DNA from: Odontocerum albicorne
Taxonomy: Eukaryota; Arthropoda; Insecta; Trichoptera; Odontoceridae
Reading direction: 5' to 3'
NCBI GenBank assembly: GCA_949825065.1
Contig: OX463842.1
Location: 32,024,582-32,088,581 of the forward strand
DNA: 64,000 bases
Every line of letters starts with the position of its first letter. The stretch's first letter is position 1. Below the pieces are notes generated by a model, which saw only the letters and a list, made by a program, of their open reading frames with translations, had not been told where the DNA came from and ran no database searches. Made by a program: the position numbers and the translations under genes. Positions 58,705 through 64,000 of this stretch are shown one piece after another.

Positions 58705-60474
58705 ATTGTTATCGAGATTTTGCGAAAATGAGCTTGAACTTTTGCCAAGAATGATTAGTTTATTCGATAATTTATGTATTTTAAAAATAGAAATCAGTGT
58801 ATTTAATGAACGAGTTTAAAGATTTTATCTACTTGTTTATCAATCAATCAAGAATTTCAGAAGTGGAAGAAAAATATTTTATTATAAAAATAAATGATGG
58901 TTGGAACTATGTATAATATTTAAAATGCTTTTTACGGTAATAAAATATTTATATTAAATTATGTTATTTTATATTAAAACATTTATTTATGCTCTTTCTG
59001 TTTATCTTTTTATTATAATGAAAGTTCTTTATCTTAAAAAAATAATTTGAGTTGGTTTGGTATCAAAGAAAGATAATAATAATTATTTTGTAACACTTAG
59101 TAAAACTTATTTAAATATGTATCTCTTAAAATAATGAAAAATAATTTATCTACCTTCAAAGTTGTACTTTGTGGAATGCAAGATATTTTTATTATTTGAA
59201 ATGATAGAAATTGAATAAACTTGAGATAATACAGAAATTTATAATAATTTTATAGTAAATCTTTTTTAAACTATTGAGTCTAAAATACGTATTTATCCTT
59301 TTAAAAAATTCGCATTTTATATAATTTGCAATTAATTATTAGATTTTTTTTAAATGAATATGTAGAATTTTCAATCAGGATATTAAACGTTACGAGTAAA
59401 GTTATATCATGCACTTAATGAGAACGATCAATATGTGAATTTCAGGTACACAAAACGAATATATGAAGTTGTTCATTATTATGCGAGTTTTAGTACTCGT
59501 AATACAACTTTGGTCACTTCGCCACACTGGTGTATCTGTGTGTGCACATGTGCTTGGGTGTGGATTTTTGTGTATATATGTATGTATCTATGCATGAGTA
59601 GAATTTATTATTTTTTTCTCACTTTGTATATAAATGGCCACTATTACATTGGACTACCCAGTAAAGTGTGCTTGTTCGTTTGAAAGGATTAAAGAAATAA
59701 AAAAATAAAAAAATATTATTATTATTTATATGAGATTGTTGATTGGATGGACATGTGTACCACTTTTATGACGACAACCATAATCATAATCCGAAGAACA
59801 AGACCGCAATGACCGAATCCATAAATTTTACTTAACTTACTTTTTTATTATTTCATTTGTGTGTAACCCAAAAACATTGTTACGCCTGAACCACCAATTT
59901 TTACAAACCATGTAACTCCTGCTTGAATGTTTAGAAGACATTATCGCCGGTCAATAAACTTGCCTATTGTATCTTTGTGCGATTAAGTATCAATTAAAAC
60001 TAAAATTAAACAAATATAACTATGACGTAATTCATTCTTGTTATGTTGTTCATAAGAGTTTCCATATGGTTTACATTAAACATCCTGAGATACGGCCTTT
60101 ACCGCATATTATTGAATTCTCATTGACAAAGAATAGTTTATTTCGAGTATATGTTAACCGAGATGATGCAATAACAAACGATTTGATGAACATATGTATC
60201 TTTACTTATTCCAAAGAGTCTTTGAGGAGATCTATCGGCTTCTTGACTTGGCAATAATGTGGTTGTGGAATCTAGGGATAAAAGTATAAGATGCAATACA
60301 AAAATTGAACAAGATTGTTTTGTATAATTTCATGAGTGGTTTGATTTATTTTCATTCCTTTTATTTCAGTTTCTTTAATAAATGAGTAAGGGGAGTTATA
60401 GAAAACCTCATAATAGTCACTCACTTGTAGCTGCTGCCATTAGTAGCGGAAAGAACCCAATAATGACGCAATTC
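58705..60474. other. Non-coding stretch
   Basis: Very AT-rich. 59525-59600 is TG/TATG-rich. A 96-codon plus frame at 59967-60257 has no recognised domain. Confidence 0.4.
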
Positions 60475-60672
60475 AATTAATTGTGTTACATTTTCATAGT
60501 ATATTATTTCCATGTGACAATCTCTTGAAAAACGAACTAGAAAGATGTTAAAGAGGTCTTAAGTGAAAACAAGGCTAGAATCCTTTTTTATAATGCTGGG
60601 TTTCAATGGGTATCGAACCCGCAACCTCTGACTTGTAAGACAGGGATCTTGCCAACTAGGCCACGGAGGTAG
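60475..60672 (-). mobile_element. SINE family A copy, well-kept head
   Basis: Reverse-sense 'tgtgacaatctcttg', 'tgttaaagaggtcttaagtg', 'aaggctagaatcc', B-box complement 'gggtatcgaacccgcaacct', A-box complement 'gccaactaggccacggagg'. The tail has lost about 20 bp. Confidence 0.88.
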
Positions 60673-61280
60673 TCGTAAACAGCTTCGAATGTCATTAACA
60701 CCCTCGTATGTCAGGTAAACAAATGACAGAAGGGTTAAGGGTAATAAATCAATATATAACCGATTTGAATACAGGTTCAAATCGCAACCATACGAACAAG
60801 TCGATATTTGCATAAACAAGTGATTTATGCGTAAATTTACTTGAGTTACTCCACTGCCATGTTTTCCGATGTAAATTAAGTTTATCAGTGGCGCGCAGCG
60901 TTTGACAATATGCGGAAAGCCAGCCTTAGTTATTTGTTATAATTTCGTCAGCCACCGGCAGAGCACCGCCACTAACTGTGATAAACGACTGTCGAGATAT
61001 GGGAATATATATACAAAATAAACTGTACGCATTTTTAACATGCTATAGAAGTACAGTAGTCCCCCTTTATTCGCAGGGATACGTTCCAAGACCCCCCCCC
61101 CCCCCAGTGGATGTATTATAGGTACTTTATGTATTATATGTTTTTTTCCTTTACATACATGCTTATGGTAAAGTTTAATTAAAAAATTAAGTATGTTAAA
61201 CTTAGAGAAAAAAAATGACTCATAAAAAATTTAAGAATTTTAACAATATACCATAATAAATTCTATGAGAAGAATTATAT

Positions 61281-62080
61281 AAGGAGTTGCCTACCTTAAT
61301 CTGGGATACAAGATGGGCGGCAATATGCTAAACATCATATGCTATGCTGACGATGCCATCATCATAGCGGAATCAGAGGAAGACCTGCAACAAATGCTAC
61401 ATCGATTCCACACTGCTTCCAATAAATACAACATATCTATCTGCATCAGCAAGACTAAATGCATGACTCTAGCCAGAGAGCAAGTTGGATACAATGTGGC
61501 GATTAACGACACACCAATTGAACAAGTAACAAACCTTAAATACTTGGGTGCTAGCATAATGTGCAATAATGACCTCTATGGCGAAGTGCTTGAACAATTA
61601 CAAAATTATTTCCGGATGTCTAAAGAACACTATCTGGAAAAACAAGTATATGAACATCCAAAGCAAGGTGAGGATATACAAGACCTGTGTCCATCCCATA
61701 ATGACATACAGCATAGAGTCCAGAGCCGACACTGTCAGAACCAAAAATCTCCTTCGAACCAGCGAAATGAAGGTACTCAGGAGTATCGCTGGCAAAACCC
61801 TTCGTGATAGAGTACGAAACACAGAAATCCGAAAGATGTGTGAAGTTGAAGATATTATCAGACGGGGACGACAGAGAAGAAGGTTCTGGAACGAACATAT
61901 ATCCTGAATGGCGGAACCAAGAGCAGTAAGAATGACCAGGGACAGTATCCCCATAGCAAGCAGACCTCCAGGACGACCTCCCAAAATATGGAAAGACAGC
62001 TGGCAGTCGACGTCACAAAAGGGAAACAATGATGCAGGACCATAACAGTCCAACAGGCCTAAAATAATAATAAGAAGAAG
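61281..62080 (+). pseudogene. RTE-like LINE inside the Tigger-like element
   Basis: Frame 61313-61807 opens LNLGYKMGGNMLNIICYADDA (catalytic YADD at codons 61343-61354) and continues IIIAESEEDLQQMLHRFHTAS, SKTKCMT and VTNLKYLGASI. After a frameshift (61570-61610) the next frame reads IWKNKYMNIQSKVRIYKTCV, PIMTYSIESRADTVRTK, EMKVLRSIAGKTLRDRVRN and RRRFWNEHIS, then RPPGRPPKIW. This is the palm-to-C-terminus order of RTE-like endonuclease/reverse transcriptases. The 3' end is 'aataataagaagaag'. Likely duplication: ataataaattctatga (from 61253) against ataataaaaattatgtga (from 62083). The 5' half is missing and one frameshift is present, so it is dead but fairly young. Confidence 0.9.
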
Positions 62081-62120
62081 ACTATAATAAAAATTATGTG
62101 AAAGTAGTCTCTCTATCTCA

Positions 62121-62323
62121 CGTACACATTGGTGGTAAGATGTCTGTCTTCCAGTCCGGGGATCGCGGATCCGAATGGAATAGTACCCATTTTTAGAGAG
62201 GATCCAGTATGATATTTCCTTACGGCTTGTTTAAACAATTTTTAAGTTGGTTGAAAGAGATTGTCACATGGCAATAAACTGGCCAGGTTGAACTGTATTC
62301 AACGAACGTATAACACAATATAA
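62121..62323 (+). mobile_element. SINE family A inside the Tigger-like element
   Basis: 'cacattggtggtaagatgtctgtcttccag', decayed B-box 'gcggatccgaatgg', tail 'tttttaagttggttgaaaga', 'attgtcacatggcaataaac', 'gccaggttgaactgtatt'. The tail stem is intact with one G-U type change. Confidence 0.85.
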
Positions 62324-62497
62324 TAATATATCTTATTGAATTGTACTACTCTTCTTCTTCTTGTAATGATAATAGTGATGATGTGATAGATGAAGTGAGT
62401 TGAATGACATAGCGTTTTGCTAATATTGACCATCTGGCGGCTGACCGCGAGTAACTAAAACCGCGGAAAGCGTAACTACCCAAAAAGAAGACTAGTG

Positions 62498-62903
62498 TAC
62501 ATGAAAATAATTTCGGATGAAGGGGAACTTGAATAAAACCAGAGGGATTACCTAAACTGCTTGTAAGCCATGCCGAAATATTATATAATATTTCTTTGAA
62601 AATCTATTCCGGTTAAATATGTATCAAATAACAGACACACCACCACGCCAAATCCATTTTCAGATAAGTAGAGTGGTAATATTTCATACCTTGTCTTCTT
62701 CGTCTGCACTTAAACATCTCAACATACATTTCCTTCTGTTTCTCAATTGGACTTAGGTAGCTAGTCATTTAAGCTAAATATTATTTAATGATTCTTCATT
62801 ACATAAAAATAGTTAAATAATTAAAGTTTGATATATTACAATTTCATTTTATTGATATATATATTTTGTATTTGGGAAAAAAAGTAACATCACCATTTTG
62901 AAT
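62498..62903. other. Non-coding stretch
   Basis: Nothing recognised. Confidence 0.45.
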
Positions 62904-63010
62904 TTTGTATTGTAATATATTTTATCACACTTTCGTTGTACAACAAAACAAGTTGTAATATGAAACCATCTACAAAGTATTTCAATAGAAATCTACCTAA
63001 AACGTGAGTC
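62904..63010 (-). mobile_element. SINE family A, 3' part
   Basis: 'ttttatcacactttcgttgtac' is strong, the rest of the tail is eroded and the head is absent. Confidence 0.5.
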
Positions 63011-63559
63011 TACATTTATTACAAAAAAAAAATACACAAAGTAAATATATGAAAATAATAAAAATAAAATAATGTGATAAGAAAGTTTATTTTATAACGA
63101 CATAATCATTTGATATTTTGCAAATAATGTTACAAATATTTGTTTTTTAATTATAAAATGTCAACTAACGATTTGTCATCATCAACACATGTAATCTGAA
63201 CTGTGTTTATTTATTATGTTAAAGAAAAACGAGTAAAAATTCGTCGAGTATATTTTATTCACAAAATATAAGTTCTCTGGTGCAACGATTGCGTTTCAAA
63301 TACAAAACGTCCTATTTAAATTACTTCAAAACTTTATTTTTATATTAATTACACCCACGTAGTAAAAAAATATTGACATATATATTAGCAATCACTTTTT
63401 ATGTATAAATAAAACTATATTTTGAAGAAAAAACAGTAAAATTGATTACAAGATATTAACTAAATTTATCGTTACAAAAATAAAAGTTCCGGGAACATAA
63501 AGAAAAGGGTTAATGCAAAGAGAGAGAGGGAGAGGTAGAGAGGTGCAGGATCATATTTC
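63011..63559. other. Non-coding stretch
   Basis: Very AT-rich; nothing recognised. Confidence 0.45.
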
Positions 63560-63690
63560 CCGCTCTCAATTAGCCACCGGAAGTACTCGCCTCAGCCACT
63601 TCCTCTTCCCGCCGAGTTTTCCCACCAATCAGCCGCTAGGCGGTTCAACCCCCTCCGTGCTACTTTTTTCAGTATATATCGTAATTACAA
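63560..63690 (+). promoter_or_regulatory. Promoter-like GC patch (ETS, CCAAT, TATA-like)
   Basis: In an AT-rich region this 130-bp patch carries CCGGAAGT (ETS/GABP-type, about 63578), CCAAT in 'caccaatcagccgc' (about 63626) and 'cagtatatatcg' (about 63671, TATA-like or initiator), in that order and in the same orientation. Nuclear promoters often combine these. A 110-codon frame (63513-63845) runs through it without a recognised domain. Confidence 0.35.
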
Positions 63691-64000
63691 AGTTAAAATG
63701 TATTTTATGGCATCAAATTGATTTCAAAATAATAAATTCAATATCGTCATACCATTTGCTTTATTATTTGGTAGATATGAAATCTATCCATGCATACAAG
63801 TCTTCGGCACATCCGCATCGATACATTTTGACACATACGCTCTAGTGTTTCTCACTTACTATTTTTTTAAATATAGTTTCTCCCATTGTAGCCTTTAATT
63901 ACTTCCTTAGTCTCTTTATAGTCTTTTGCACTTCTTCATTCTTATTGTGTTGCTAAACCATTTCAAGATTCCTTTCTAAGTTTTACCTAAATTATTTGTT
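63691..64000. other. Right edge, nothing recognised
   Basis: AT-rich; a transcribed region downstream of the 63560-63690 patch would lie here or beyond the window. Confidence 0.4.

Larger units (their letters stand above)
61054..62497. mobile_element. Pogo/Tigger-like element, interrupted twice
   Basis: The left end reads TA|CAGTAGTCCCCC then 'cgcagggatacgttccaaga', a 14-C run and 'cagtggatg'. The right end reads 'gaccgcgagtaac', 'aaccgcggaaagcg' and GACTAGTG|TA. The ends form short imperfect inverted repeats with TA on both sides, the pogo/Tigger pattern. Element sequence is 61054-61280, about 62081-62120 and 62324-62497; the rest is a LINE and a SINE. From memory the order of these blocks closely follows a mammalian Tigger-type MITE consensus, including inner words such as 'cttacatacatgcttatggtaaagtttaatt' shortened here. 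Confidence 0.75.

Overview
This window is AT-rich, intron/intergenic-style animal DNA, most likely from an insect. CpG is not depleted. The recognisable sequence is almost entirely decayed mobile DNA of arthropod type: RTE-like, Jockey-like and CR1-like LINE fragments, a tRNA-headed SINE family, and mariner, hAT and pogo/Tigger-like DNA transposons. There are no operons, no ribosome-binding-site pattern and no dense coding, so bacterial annotation logic does not apply. No complete host gene is recognised. The longest open frame (47038-48180, 380 codons) is the 3' half of a Jockey-type retrotransposon. Two runs of exactly 200 N (4989-5188, 55324-55523) are assembly gaps.

Layout. 1-10 kb: a small hAT-type MITE (1157-1447), CpG-rich patches (6095-6360, 8520-8700), a mariner N-terminal fragment (6565-6800), an RTE-like LINE relic split by a 581-bp hAT element with a perfect 8-bp target duplication (7499-8079), and an unexplained intact 124-codon minus-strand ORF (9589-9963). 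10-29 kb: SINE copies, three dispersed repeat families (called B, C and D here), several short tandem arrays, one weak candidate host exon (about 20422-20590), and a minus-strand CR1-like LINE relic (27040-28565). 29-32 kb: a complete but dead Tc1/mariner-superfamily transposon (29337-32001) with terminal inverted repeats of about 530 bp. 32-43 kb: a dense SINE field, a foldback MITE (35869-36331), a CpG-rich patch (37905-38130) and a LINE relic (38350-38735). 43-49 kb: a LINE graveyard of five or six unrelated 3' ends, several finishing in GAT-type repeats, plus the Jockey copy with its target duplication. 49-61 kb: sparse repeats and an 11-copy 52/53-bp minisatellite (53157-53740). 61-62.5 kb: a pogo/Tigger-like element interrupted first by an RTE LINE and then by a SINE. 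The right edge has a promoter-like GC patch (63560-63690).

The features mostly do not cooperate; they record successive insertions. The most unusual signal that no feature explains is the octamer TACTCGTA/TACGAGTA, seen 28 times across the window where base composition predicts only a few. In two repeat copies it appears as a 6-bp insertion relative to sibling copies, with TA on both sides, which looks like a transposon excision footprint. All family names come from reading motifs by eye; no database search was possible.
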